Translations under genes and position numbers: made by a program
Shown here: positions 50,416 to 58,960 of the stretch, one piece after another
How the letters are laid out: each line of letters opens with the position of its first letter
Numbering within the stretch: position 1 is the first letter of the stretch
Assembly: GCF_004345705.1 (NCBI RefSeq)
Contig: NZ_SLWV01000014.1
Coordinates: 1-64,000 of the forward strand
Length of the DNA: 64,000 nt
Reading direction: 5' to 3'
From: Marinisporobacter balticus
Lineage (GTDB): Bacteria; Bacillota; Clostridia; Peptostreptococcales; Thermotaleaceae
Notes under the pieces: generated by a model
Database searches by the model: none
What the model saw: only the letters and a program-made list of their open reading frames with translations
What the model was told of the DNA's origin: nothing

Positions 50416-50703
50416 GTGGAGAAAGTCGATAAGAAAAAATTAGAGAATTTGATGAAATCTATGGGCGGCATAGAGCCTACAGATGATCAGAAAAAGATGA
50501 TAGAACAAATGAATGGAAATTATGGAGATAAGAGTGAAGAAGAAATTATGAAAGAATTAAAGAAATTAAAGGGAAGTATGATGCAAAATACGAAAAAGTA
50601 TAAAAAGCAGATGCAAGCATTAGATCAACTAAAAGGTTTTTTGGATGAAAATCAGAGAAAGAAATTAGAAAAGATTATGAAATTTTTAAATGAAGAGGAT
50701 TAA
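50416..50703 (+). CDS. Small helical protein of unknown function
   Basis: A 95-residue, highly charged, all-helical protein (repeated Lys/Glu/Met heptad-like pattern, for example KKLENLMKSMGG and EEIMKELKKLKGSM), without cysteine or membrane segment. Coiled-coil formation is likely. No family is recognised. The GTG start has a strong GGAGGTGA site. A terminator shared with the next convergent gene follows directly. Confidence 0.65.
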   Translation: MEKVDKKKLENLMKSMGGIEPTDDQKKMIEQMNGNYGDKSEEEIMKELKKLKGSMMQNTKKYKKQMQALDQLKGFLDENQRKKLEKIMKFLNEED

Positions 50704-50736
50704 AAAATAGGCTAAAGATTTTAGCCTATTTTTTTT
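50703..50736. terminator. Terminator between convergent genes
   Basis: AAATAGGCTAAA and TTTAGCCTATTT form a perfect stem with a short loop, followed by nine T on the plus strand. Its 3' part overlaps the end of the minus-strand gene. Confidence 0.85.
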
Positions 50737-51253
50737 TGCCTACAATAGTATAGATTACATCATCTAAAGTACTACCCGCTTGTATATCAAAAGTACCAGA
50801 TTTTAATTTTGACGCCATCTTTAGTTCTTCTACTCTAGCAATAAATTTAGCAGTATCTTCAATAAGTCCTTTCTCTTTTAATATCTTAGCAATACCTGTG
50901 CCTGCTGTACCGCTAGGAATCTCTACATGAATAATGGTAGGAGGTTGCTGCGTAGGCTCAGGTTCAACAGGAACGGTTTCTTTAGGAACTATTTCTTTAG
51001 GAATTTGTTCATTTGGAGTGATGGAAGGAGCATCACTAGATGAATCCGTTTCTTCCTGATTGATAGGGAGGGGTGTTTCTTGATTTACTACCTCATTTTT
51101 TGTTGTTTCATTCAGGCTATCCACTTTTTCTTTGGAGTAAGCTAATGAATCTGTAACTTGCCATGTAATAACCGTAGACATAAAGAGTATGATGACGACG
51201 GCTAAAAGGATATCACTTACTTCATATAATACATCTTTCAGTTTTTCCCACAT
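50726..51253 (-). CDS. Membrane-anchored MltG/YceG-like protein without catalytic domain
   Basis: Cytoplasmic N terminus, one transmembrane helix (about 12-34), a Pro/Glu/Thr-rich spacer (about 50-105), and a C-terminal domain (about 107-170) that resembles the LysM-like first domain of the lytic transglycosylase MltG: IHVEIPSGTAGTGIAKILKE, GLIEDTAKFIARV, LKSGTFDIQAGSTLDDVI. The MltG catalytic domain, with its active-site Glu, is missing; the protein stops at 175 residues. It may bind glycan strands or regulate a true MltG. Short proteins of this type are common in spore-forming Clostridia and Bacilli. Confidence 0.8.
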   Translation of the reverse strand: MWEKLKDVLYEVSDILLAVVIILFMSTVITWQVTDSLAYSKEKVDSLNETTKNEVVNQETPLPINQEETDSSSDAPSITPNEQIPKEIVPKETVPVEPEPTQQPPTIIHVEIPSGTAGTGIAKILKEKGLIEDTAKFIARVEELKMASKLKSGTFDIQAGSTLDDVIYTIVGKKK

Positions 51254-51425
51254 AGTTAATTTCCTCCCTTTTATGATACATGTTTATATATAAAGAATAG
51301 CACAACCTATCCTATAGTTTCAATATGGAAATATTGTTTTTAGAATGATACATTAGACATGGGGGAAAATAATTAGCATGAAAAGATGCGTTGAGTATGG
51401 CATAATATAATAGAGGTGAAAGAAT

Positions 51426-52397
51426 ATGAGAGAAATATGTATAGGAAAGAATGAAGAAAATCAAAGAATAGATAAATTTCTTAGAAAATATATGTCAAAA
51501 GCTTCATTAAGTTTTGTTTATAAAATGATCCGAAAAAAAAACATTAAAGTGAATCAAAAAAGAGTAAGTAGCGATTATATATTAAAAGAGGGAGACAATA
51601 TTCAACTGTATTTAAGTGAAGATACAATTCTAGGATTTATTGAAAAAAAGAATATTAAGGAAGTCAAGAGAGAGTTTGGAATTGTTTATGAGGATCAAAA
51701 TATTTTATTGGTAGAAAAACCTCAAGGACTTTTGGTGCATGAAGATATAAATGAAAGTGAAAATACATTGGTAAATCAAGTGATAAAATATTTATATGAT
51801 AAGTCAGAATACAATCCAGAAGTAGAGAAGACATTTGTTCCGGCAAGTGTAAATCGATTAGATCGAAATACGAGTGGAATTGTTATTATTGGAAAAAACA
51901 ATCAATCATTGCAGAATCTAAATGAAATGATTCGAAAAAAAAATTATGTAAAAAAATATTATCTAACTATTGTAAAGGGAACCTTAAAGGATAAAAAAGC
52001 GTTAAAAGGATATTTATTAAAGGATCAAAAATCAAACAAGGTGGAAATTATTGAGAAAAAACACCCTGATGCAAAAGAAATACATACAATATATAGACCT
52101 ATCAATACATATGGAGATTATAGCCTAGTAGAAGTTGAGCTACTAACAGGCAGAACCCATCAAATTCGCGCACATTTATCAAGTATAGGCCATCCGCTTA
52201 TTGGAGATGGTAAATATGGAAATTTGGAAATGAATAGAAGTTTTCAGAATCAATTTAAATTGAGATATCAATTTTTGCATGCTTATAAGATTCATTTTGA
52301 TAAATGCTTAGGAAATTTAAAATATTTAGAAGGAAAAAGTTTTTATTCATCCCTGCCAAAAGAATTAGAGAAGATAAAAATTGCATTATTTCCATAA
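51426..52397 (+). CDS. RluA-family 23S rRNA/tRNA pseudouridine synthase
   Basis: Isomerises uridine to pseudouridine in structured RNA, 323 residues. An S4 RNA-binding domain (about 1-60, QRIDKFLRKYMSKASLSFVY) precedes the catalytic domain. The catalytic Asp is in VNRLDRNTSGIVIIGK (RLD motif, about 142-156), followed by KYYLTIVKG and GRTHQIRAHLSSIGHPLIGD. Target site cannot be decided among RluC, RluD and relatives. It ends about 48 bases before the next gene. Ribosome site GAGGTGAAAG. Confidence 0.92.
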   Translation: MREICIGKNEENQRIDKFLRKYMSKASLSFVYKMIRKKNIKVNQKRVSSDYILKEGDNIQLYLSEDTILGFIEKKNIKEVKREFGIVYEDQNILLVEKPQGLLVHEDINESENTLVNQVIKYLYDKSEYNPEVEKTFVPASVNRLDRNTSGIVIIGKNNQSLQNLNEMIRKKNYVKKYYLTIVKGTLKDKKALKGYLLKDQKSNKVEIIEKKHPDAKEIHTIYRPINTYGDYSLVEVELLTGRTHQIRAHLSSIGHPLIGDGKYGNLEMNRSFQNQFKLRYQFLHAYKIHFDKCLGNLKYLEGKSFYSSLPKELEKIKIALFP

Positions 52398-52444
52398 TCC
52401 TTGTACAATTATGTATTAAGGGTTATTTTAAAGGGGGAGGATTC

Positions 52445-53221
52445 GTGGATCATAGCAACTATATAATACTGGAATCGCTTATTAGGAGATATGACTATGC
52501 TGGAGCGATAGAGTTAATAGGAAAGATAGAAGATGTAAATAAAAATGTTATAAAATTACTATATTCTTGTAAATATGCAATAAACTTTGATTTTCAATCA
52601 GCTTATTATGTAGTGTCAGATTTATTAGATATAGAAGATGCAAACGTTCATAAAAGGGTAACATCTTTAAAAGATAATTTAAAAGAATTGATAGATGGAA
52701 GGCCAGATGCGATTTTTTCAGAGTTGTTAGAAAATACAAAAATACAATTGGATAATCGTAGGTATATAGATTTTTTAAGTAGAGTATATAGGATAAAGGA
52801 AGCAATATTAAAATATATTTTTGCAAAAAATCATGTGGATAAAAATAGATTTTCATTTAGAACAGAAGTCGTATCGAAAAGAATGATTATAAAAATATTA
52901 AGGAAAAAATACAAAATATTTAATCCGAATTTAAGCTTTGCCATTAGTAGCTATATAACGAAGTATTTAAATAAAGATAAACGTTATAATACGGCTTTAG
53001 ATGTTTTAAATTCAAATAAGATGAATGAAATGATTGAGTTAAGACATGAATGTATTGCAGGCCATGGTTTTAAAGGGGTAAATAGAAAGGAACTTGTTAA
53101 AATTTATGGCAATCCATATGCAGTTATAGATGATTTTTATATGGTTTTAGAAAAGATCGGTGTAAATATTCGTGAAAATAAATATGATAAAATAAATGGT
53201 TACATTTTAGAACTTTTGTAA
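52445..53221 (+). CDS. Solitary HEPN-like domain protein (Cas02710/Csm6-like C-terminal region)
   Basis: A 258-residue, almost all-helical protein. The pattern SLIRRYDYAGAIELI near the start and ELRHECIAGHGFKGVNRKEL near the end (Arg200, His207) resembles the C-terminal HEPN part of CRISPR-associated Csm6/Cas02710 proteins, where the same places carry the YDYxxAL repeat and the RNxxxxAHGF ribonuclease motif. The spacing here is R-x6-H, within the R-x4-6-H HEPN range. No CARF sensor domain precedes it and no cas genes or repeats are in the window. It could be a free RNA-cleaving or RNA-binding HEPN protein. The GTG start has AGGGGGAGG; the frame is open further upstream inside the previous gene, without a ribosome site. 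Confidence 0.6.
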   Translation: MDHSNYIILESLIRRYDYAGAIELIGKIEDVNKNVIKLLYSCKYAINFDFQSAYYVVSDLLDIEDANVHKRVTSLKDNLKELIDGRPDAIFSELLENTKIQLDNRRYIDFLSRVYRIKEAILKYIFAKNHVDKNRFSFRTEVVSKRMIIKILRKKYKIFNPNLSFAISSYITKYLNKDKRYNTALDVLNSNKMNEMIELRHECIAGHGFKGVNRKELVKIYGNPYAVIDDFYMVLEKIGVNIRENKYDKINGYILELL

Positions 53222-53298
53222 TATATGGGAATTTCAGGATTGTTGAAAAAGAAAATAAGTGATAAAATGTATTTAGTTTGTAATAAGGAGAGGTTCGT

Positions 53299-53820
53299 AT
53301 GAAGAAAGAGATTGTTGAATGGATTAAAACTATTGTTATATCGGTTGTTATTGCACTGGTGATCACGACATTTATTAGACCAACCTTAGTGAAGGGATAC
53401 TCTATGTACCCAACTTTAAATGAATATGATTATTTAATTATTAATAAAATCCCTTATATGATGCATGAACCAGAAAGAGGGGATATTGTTGTTTTTAAAT
53501 CACATTTAAAGACAGAAGACGGAAAAGAAAAGGATTTGATTAAAAGAGTGATTGGTATTCCTGAAGATCACATTAAGATAACAGGTGGAGAAGTGTTTGT
53601 CAACGGAGAAAAACTGGATGAGCGGTATATCAATGGTGATTATACGTCAGGGGAGATTGATATTGAAGTACCTGAAAATAAAATATTTGCTATGGGTGAT
53701 AATAGAGAAAACAGTTTGGACAGTAGAGATGAACGTGTAGGCCCTGTTGGAATAGATACAGTGAGAGGAAAAGTTTTGGTACGCCTCTATCCATTTAATA
53801 AAATAGGCAAAGTTCGATAA
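53299..53820 (+). CDS. lepB: Signal peptidase I
   Basis: Membrane-bound Ser/Lys protease that removes Sec signal peptides, 173 residues, the short Gram-positive type with one N-terminal membrane helix (about 10-27). The catalytic Ser35 is in GYSMYPTL and Lys82 in LIKRVIGIPEDHI, with box C/E motifs GDIVVFKS and MGDNRENSLDSRDERVGPV. The ribosome site AAGGAGAGG is well placed. It has no obvious target operon next to it. Confidence 0.96.
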   Translation: MKKEIVEWIKTIVISVVIALVITTFIRPTLVKGYSMYPTLNEYDYLIINKIPYMMHEPERGDIVVFKSHLKTEDGKEKDLIKRVIGIPEDHIKITGGEVFVNGEKLDERYINGDYTSGEIDIEVPENKIFAMGDNRENSLDSRDERVGPVGIDTVRGKVLVRLYPFNKIGKVR

Positions 53821-53881
53821 AAAAATTAGATAAAAAGGTTGTGTAAATGTAAACAATACCTCGATAAAAGGTGGGATACTA

Positions 53882-54328
53882 ATGTCAAGGAATGATGTTT
53901 TCATTGTGAATGATTCAAAATTTGAGAGTATCGTTTTAAAGGATATATTAATAAAATCTGGAATGAATGCAATCATTTCTGATGAACATATGATTATGAA
54001 GGATTTAAGAAATATAAAACCTGCTATGGTGATTGTGAACTATATTATGAAGGATATGACAGGAGACAAAGTCATTGAAGCAATTAAAAAAAGATTTCCA
54101 GAGATCATATGTATCTTAGCATCTAGTAGTGATCTTTCAAAAAATCAATTTATAGGTTATCGCATTGATGAAATTATTAAGATCCCTGTTGAACCCAATC
54201 ATATTAAAAAAATGGTCGAAAAATATACTTCTACACAAAAAAGACTATGTATGCATTGTAAAATGGAAATAGAAGAAACTTTTTATATATGCCCCTACTG
54301 TGGAGAAAAATTAAAAAATAGAGCGTAA
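53882..54328 (+). CDS. Pseudo-receiver domain fused to a zinc ribbon
   Basis: Residues 1-118 have the CheY-like receiver fold pattern (VFIVNDSKFESIVLKDIL, MVIVNYIMKDMTGDKVI, CILASSSD, IIKIPVEPNHI), but the phospho-acceptor Asp is Asn53, and the first acidic pair is ND. The conserved Thr/Ser and Lys positions are kept. It is therefore unlikely to be phosphorylated. The C terminus is a double-CxxC zinc ribbon (CMHCKME...CPYCGEKL, about 121-142), as used for protein or nucleic-acid contacts. No cognate kinase is adjacent, and a terminator follows the stop. Fold assignment is confident; function is unknown. Confidence 0.75.
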   Translation: MSRNDVFIVNDSKFESIVLKDILIKSGMNAIISDEHMIMKDLRNIKPAMVIVNYIMKDMTGDKVIEAIKKRFPEIICILASSSDLSKNQFIGYRIDEIIKIPVEPNHIKKMVEKYTSTQKRLCMHCKMEIEETFYICPYCGEKLKNRA

Positions 54329-54341
54329 TGCTCTTTTTTTG
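54319..54341 (+). terminator. Terminator
   Basis: AGAGC-GTAAT-GCTCT with seven T, overlapping the stop codon of the pseudo-receiver gene. Confidence 0.8.
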
Positions 54342-54404
54342 TGTTTATTTTTAGTAGAAATTGCACATGATAAATAATGAAAAAAGTAAAAGGAGGTATA
54401 TTGT

Positions 54405-54830
54405 ATGAAAGTTAGAGAGTTAATGACGAAAGAAGTGTCTACTGCAAATCCAGATACATCTTTAAGCCAGATTGCAGCAAAGATGAAAGATTTAGATGTA
54501 GGATCTATTCCGGTTTGTGATCATAATGATCGTGCGTTAGGGATTGTTACAGATAGGGATATTGTTATTCGTGGGGTAACAACAGGAAATATCAATGTGG
54601 GTGCACAAGATATTATGTCAGGCCATTTAATTTATGCAACACCAGATATGCATGCCCATGAAGCAGCAAATTTGATGGCAGAGAATCAAATAAGAAGATT
54701 GCCTGTAGTAGACAATGGAAAACTTATAGGTATGGTATCTATAGGAGATCTTGCTACGGTGAATGTATATGTAAATGAAGCAGGAGATGCACTTAGTGAT
54801 ATATCAAAGCCAAGTAACCCTAGAATGTAA
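54405..54830 (+). CDS. CBS-domain pair protein
   Basis: A 141-residue protein made of two CBS motifs (about 1-60 and 65-128): VRELMTKEVSTANPDTSL, DVGSIPVCDHNDRALGIVTDRDIVIRG-type first motif, and QDIMSGHLIYATPD with MAENQIRRLPVVDNGKLIGMVSIGDL as the second. Such free-standing pairs bind AMP, ATP, SAM or similar ligands and act as energy or stress sensors, like the YrpB/YtoI group. No partner is fused or adjacent. Ribosome site AGGAGG, terminator directly after. Confidence 0.88.
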   Translation: MKVRELMTKEVSTANPDTSLSQIAAKMKDLDVGSIPVCDHNDRALGIVTDRDIVIRGVTTGNINVGAQDIMSGHLIYATPDMHAHEAANLMAENQIRRLPVVDNGKLIGMVSIGDLATVNVYVNEAGDALSDISKPSNPRM

Positions 54831-54876
54831 ATTTAAGAAAGTTCCTGTTTTTTTAGGAACTTTCTTAAATTTTTAG
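54829..54876 (+). terminator. Terminator of the CBS gene
   Basis: AAATTTAAGAAAGTTCC and GGAACTTTCTTAAATTT are perfect 17-bp complements around a T-rich loop, ending in T. Confidence 0.9.
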
Positions 54877-54953
54877 ACGTGAATATACATAATATAGGGT
54901 ATAATAGAATAAAATAGCAAGTATATATGTATGACCAATAGGGGGATTGCAAA

Positions 54954-56615
54954 ATGAATCACGAACAGAAAAAAATAAAAATCGTTATAAATAACCAAAA
55001 AGAGATAGAAGTAAATGAAGGAATTTTTATCAAAGAAATTAGTGAAGGATTTGAAAATGGAGCTACCATTGTTGCAGCAAAGGTTAATAATGAATTGAGA
55101 GAATTAAATTATCAAATACATAAGGATTGTACTATTGAATTTGTTGATTTAACAACGTCGGATGGTATTAGAATTTATCAGAGAGGTTTAGCCTTTGTGT
55201 TTATAAGGGCGGCTATGGAAATATTATCTGGATGCAAGGTGACAGTAGAACACTCATTAAGTAAAGGCTTGTATTGCGAAATACATTATAAAAGATCTAT
55301 TGCAAAAGAAGATGTAGTAAGAATCGAATCTAGGATGAGAGAGATTATTGAAGAAGATGTATCCTTCAAAAAAGAAAGTGTTTCTATAGAAGGAGCGAAA
55401 AGAATATTTAAAGAATTAGGTATGGAAGCAAAAACAGAACTTTTGGATTTTAGAAAAAGTCTGGAAATAAATATGTATGGCTGTGGATGGCTTAAGAACT
55501 ATTTTTACGGCTATATGGTACCAAGCACAGGTTATTTAAAGTTATTCCAATTAAAGCATTATGGTGCAGGGATTATCATACAATATCCTGAAAAAGATAA
55601 TCCAAATGAAATACCAGTATTTGAAGAACAGAAGAAACTGGCTAGTATATTCAGAGAAGCAGAAAAATGGGGAAGAATTTTAGAGGTTGGTTATGTTGCA
55701 AGTTTAAATAAAATTATTGCAAAAAAAGAGCATCCAGAGATTATTCGAATAGCAGAAGCACTTCATGAAAAAAAGATTGCCCAAATAGCCGATATGATTT
55801 CAGAGAAGAAGAAAAGAATTATATTGATAGCAGGGCCCTCTTCTTCGGGGAAAACAACCTTTGCACAAAGGTTGTCCATTCAGCTTAAGGTTAATGGATT
55901 AAAACCGGTAGCTTTATCTATAGATGATTATTTTGTCAATCGAGAACATACCCCGAGAGATGAAAATGGTGAGTATGATTTTGAAGCAATAGAAGCGGTG
56001 GATATAGATTTATTCAACGAACATCTTACAGCACTATTAAGAGGAGAAAGAATAGAGATTCCTACATTCAATTTTCATAAAGGAGAGAGAGAATATAGAG
56101 GGAAATTTATGAAAATTACAGAAGAACATCCAATTATCATTGAAGGAATTCATGGACTAAACGATCAATTGACTATGGATATATCGCATGATAAAAAGTT
56201 TAAGATCTATATTAGCGCACTTACCCAATTAAACATTGATGATCACAATAGAATTCCTACTACAGATACAAGGCTCGTTAGAAGAATTGTAAGAGATAGT
56301 AAATATAGAGGACACTCCGCATTGACAACACTAAAATTATGGGATTCTGTTAGAAGGGGAGAAAAAAGAAATATTTTCCCATTCCAAGAAGAGGCAGACG
56401 TTATGTTTAATTCTGCAATGGTATATGAATTAGCTATTTTGAAAAAATATGCAGAACCACTGCTAAATCAAATATCAAAAGAACAAAAAGAATATACAGA
56501 AGCAAACAGATTACTTAAATTTCTAAGCTACTTTTCTTCTATAGAAGAAGATCACTTTGTGCCACAAACTTCTATTATGAAGGAATTTATTGGAGGAAGT
56601 TGTTTTACTGAGTAA
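54954..56615 (+). CDS. Nucleoside kinase with TGS and tRNA-synthetase-editing-like N-terminal domains
   Basis: A 553-residue three-part protein. Residues about 8-70 form a TGS domain (VINNQKEIEVNEGIFIKEI...FVDLTTSDG). Residues about 80-200 resemble the second additional domain of threonyl-tRNA synthetase (GLAFVFIRAAMEIL, VEHSLSKGLYCEI). Residues about 280-545 are a uridine-kinase/phosphoribulokinase P-loop domain: Walker A IAGPSSSGKTTFAQRL, SIDDYFVNREHTPRDENGEYDFEA, and IEGIHGLND. This fusion is common in Clostridia and Thermotoga, annotated as nucleoside kinase or uridine kinase; a member of this family from Thermotoga is a UK-like enzyme with uncertain in vivo substrate. It is transcribed alone. 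Confidence 0.9.
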   Translation: MNHEQKKIKIVINNQKEIEVNEGIFIKEISEGFENGATIVAAKVNNELRELNYQIHKDCTIEFVDLTTSDGIRIYQRGLAFVFIRAAMEILSGCKVTVEHSLSKGLYCEIHYKRSIAKEDVVRIESRMREIIEEDVSFKKESVSIEGAKRIFKELGMEAKTELLDFRKSLEINMYGCGWLKNYFYGYMVPSTGYLKLFQLKHYGAGIIIQYPEKDNPNEIPVFEEQKKLASIFREAEKWGRILEVGYVASLNKIIAKKEHPEIIRIAEALHEKKIAQIADMISEKKKRIILIAGPSSSGKTTFAQRLSIQLKVNGLKPVALSIDDYFVNREHTPRDENGEYDFEAIEAVDIDLFNEHLTALLRGERIEIPTFNFHKGEREYRGKFMKITEEHPIIIEGIHGLNDQLTMDISHDKKFKIYISALTQLNIDDHNRIPTTDTRLVRRIVRDSKYRGHSALTTLKLWDSVRRGEKRNIFPFQEEADVMFNSAMVYELAILKKYAEPLLNQISKEQKEYTEANRLLKFLSYFSSIEEDHFVPQTSIMKEFIGGSCFTE

Positions 56616-56648
56616 ATTTGGTCTTTGGAAAGTTGTAAAATAAAATCA

Positions 56649-56678
56649 CAAAAAGCAGTGCAATAGCACTGCTTTTTA
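56649..56678. terminator. Terminator between convergent genes
   Basis: AAAAAGCAGTGC-AATA-GCACTGCTTTTT, a strong symmetric stem with T on both sides, between the nucleoside kinase and the SOD-like gene. Confidence 0.92.
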
Positions 56679-56681
56679 CAA

Positions 56682-57326
56682 TTATTTAATCCAATAAGGA
56701 ATAGGGATTGGATAGGGTATAGGTGGCGTTTTTTGTAAATGTCTTAAAATTTTATTGTATCGATCTTCACACACTTCCCAATCAATATTTTGCATAAATA
56801 CATTTAGATATTTATTTCTGTCAATCCCAAAATCGATCATATAAGCATGCTCATATACATCTAAGACTAAAATAGGTAAACTATTCCAAATTCCGCCTTG
56901 ATCATGGGCATCACATAAGTAGTTTCGTATTTGCCCATCTATAAGATCAAAGGCTACTACAACCCATCCTCTAGATGATTTTCCAGCATCTAAAAAATCT
57001 TGTCTCCAATTTTCAAAGCTTTCAAAATCTTTTTTTATTTTTTCAAGTAAGTTTCCATAAGCTTTATTTTTATCGCCACCTAAGTTTCCAAAATATAATT
57101 CATGCAATTTTACACCGTTTAATGCATAACTTTCTCCTAATTTTAAACAACGATAAGGACTATAAGTTGTATTAGGCTTTGTAAATTTTTCTTCTTTTAA
57201 TTTTCTCCATATTAAATTGATTTTTTCAACATAGCCTTTATATAATTGATAATGCTGAGTAAGTTGATTTTTTGAGATGCCTTCTACTGATTGGAAATTA
57301 AACTTTTGGGGAACAATTATACGCAT
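56682..57326 (-). CDS. Iron/manganese superoxide dismutase-like protein with Pro-rich tail
   Basis: A 214-residue Fe/Mn-SOD homologue. All four metal ligands can be aligned: His25 (QLTQHYQLY), His75 (NGVKLHELYFG), and Asp156/His160 (LVLDVYEHAY). The Gly-rich GGDKNK loop and the RGWVVVAFD strand also fit. The last 20 residues are an unusual proline/tyrosine-rich tail (PPIPYPIPIPYW). In spore-forming Clostridia such SODs are found in the spore coat, and the tail would suit that, but this is inference. Dismutase activity is plausible from the intact ligands. Start at 57326 has AGGAGG at nine bases; an ORF extension to 57359 lacks a site. Confidence 0.85.
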   Translation of the reverse strand: MRIIVPQKFNFQSVEGISKNQLTQHYQLYKGYVEKINLIWRKLKEEKFTKPNTTYSPYRCLKLGESYALNGVKLHELYFGNLGGDKNKAYGNLLEKIKKDFESFENWRQDFLDAGKSSRGWVVVAFDLIDGQIRNYLCDAHDQGGIWNSLPILVLDVYEHAYMIDFGIDRNKYLNVFMQNIDWEVCEDRYNKILRHLQKTPPIPYPIPIPYWIK

Positions 57327-57511
57327 TATGATTTTCCTCCTGTTAATGAAATATTTCATGCTATACTATAATATGTGGGGTATAGAAAAAATGTTCATAA
57401 ACTTATTAAAGTAGAGGTCTATGGAAGTAGTATATAAGGTATAGTATATCTTCAAGAGATACTTTTAGTGATATAAGTCGGTATATTATATAATTGAAAA
57501 GGAGTGGTTTT

Positions 57512-57982
57512 TTGCTAATATTTGTAATTGTTCTAATGGTTATTGGCTTAATAGGTATTTTTGTACCAGGACTTCCTGGAAATGGATTGATTTTTTTATC
57601 AACCCTTGGATATGGCATGGTTACAAAATTTGATGAAATAAGTGTAAATTGGATTGTATTTTTCGGAGTACTTACTGTTTTATCATTTGTATTTGACTAT
57701 GTTGCAAGTATAGTAGGGGCAAAAAAATTTGGTGCTACAAAAGCAGGAATAATTGGAGGATTTTTAGGGGGAATCGTTGGTGTATTGATACTTAGTATAC
57801 CAGGATTATTAATAGGGCAGTTTGTGGGGACGTGTATTGGAGAATTATATTATGGAAAAGAGTTAGAATTATCAATGAAATCTGGCTTTGGGACTGTAGT
57901 AGGATATGTTTTAGGTGTTGTGATGAATATAACCATAGGAATTACGATGATAGGTATTTTTTTATTAAAAGTTCTTCTATAA
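57512..57982 (+). CDS. DUF456 family membrane protein
   Basis: Small integral membrane protein of about 157 residues with three hydrophobic stretches. The family start is visible as LMVIGLIGIFVPGLPGNGLIFL, followed by the conserved glycine-rich region GAKKFGATKAGIIGGFLGGIVG and GTVVGYVLGVVMNI. DUF456 proteins have no known function. The TTG at 57512 is preceded by AAAAGGAGTGG; a TTG at 57494 lies before that site and is unlikely. Confidence 0.85.
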   Translation: MLIFVIVLMVIGLIGIFVPGLPGNGLIFLSTLGYGMVTKFDEISVNWIVFFGVLTVLSFVFDYVASIVGAKKFGATKAGIIGGFLGGIVGVLILSIPGLLIGQFVGTCIGELYYGKELELSMKSGFGTVVGYVLGVVMNITIGITMIGIFLLKVLL

Positions 57983-58067
57983 AAGGTATGTGGGCTATTA
58001 GCGTATATATTATTTACAAAACCAAAGAATATTAAGGAAATAAGAAAAAATGAAATGGAGTGAAAAA

Positions 58068-58922
58068 ATGTTAAATATAGGGTGCCATTTATCAATATCA
58101 AAAGGTTTTTATAAAGCGACACAAGAAGCATTAAGCATCAATGCGAATACTTTTCAATTTTTCACTAGAAATCCAAGAGGGAGAAAAGCTAAAGACCTTG
58201 ACTTAGAAGACATGAGAAAATCAAAAGTGCTAATGGAAAAGAATAACTTTGCACCTATTTTAGGGCATGCGCCATATACAATGAATTTATGTTCAGCCAA
58301 ACCAGATATTCGTGAATTTGCAAAGAACATACTAAAAGACGATTTAGAAAGGTTAAGACAGATACCAAATAGTTTATACAATTTTCATCCAGGTTCGCAT
58401 ACAGGACAAGGCGTAGAAAAGGGCATCGAACAGATTATTAATGCTTTAAATGAAATAATAACAGAAGATATAGATACTTGGATTTTACTAGAAACCATGA
58501 GCGGAAAAGGAACAGAAGTTGGAAAATCACTTGAAGAACTAAAACAAATTATTGATGGTGTTAAGTATAATAAAATAGGGTTATGCTTAGATTCGTGTCA
58601 TTTATATTCAAGTGGTTACGATATCGTAAATAATCTTGATGGTGTTATTGCAGAGATTGATCGTAGGATAGGGATAAATAAAATAAAAGCATTTCATTTA
58701 AATGATACTAAGCATGAAATAAGCAGTAATAAAGATCGACATGAAATAATAGGAGAGGGAATAATAGGATTGGATGCTATTATAAATATTATAAACCATC
58801 CTAAATTATTGCATATTCCATTTATATTAGAAACACCTAATGATGTAAAAGGGCATGGAGAAGAAATAAAAGTTTTAAAACATAAGCAGAACGTATCTAA
58901 ACAGTACGAGAAAAACGTATAG
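58068..58922 (+). CDS. nfo: Endonuclease IV (AP endonuclease)
   Basis: Zinc-dependent AP endonuclease of base excision repair, 284 residues, TIM barrel. Metal-binding blocks are all present: GCHLSISKGFYKA, GHAPYTMNL, YNFHPGSHTGQG, ILLETMSGKGTEVG, GLCLDSCHLYSSGYD, AFHLNDTKHE, DRHEIIGEG and FILETPND. Ribosome site TGGAGTG fits the ATG at 58068; an ATG at 58050 lies upstream of the site. It precedes the kinase gene by 38 bases and may share its transcript. Confidence 0.96.
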   Translation: MLNIGCHLSISKGFYKATQEALSINANTFQFFTRNPRGRKAKDLDLEDMRKSKVLMEKNNFAPILGHAPYTMNLCSAKPDIREFAKNILKDDLERLRQIPNSLYNFHPGSHTGQGVEKGIEQIINALNEIITEDIDTWILLETMSGKGTEVGKSLEELKQIIDGVKYNKIGLCLDSCHLYSSGYDIVNNLDGVIAEIDRRIGINKIKAFHLNDTKHEISSNKDRHEIIGEGIIGLDAIINIINHPKLLHIPFILETPNDVKGHGEEIKVLKHKQNVSKQYEKNV

Positions 58923-58960
58923 GCATAAAAATAAACATAGGTAGGAACGAAGGTGATATT

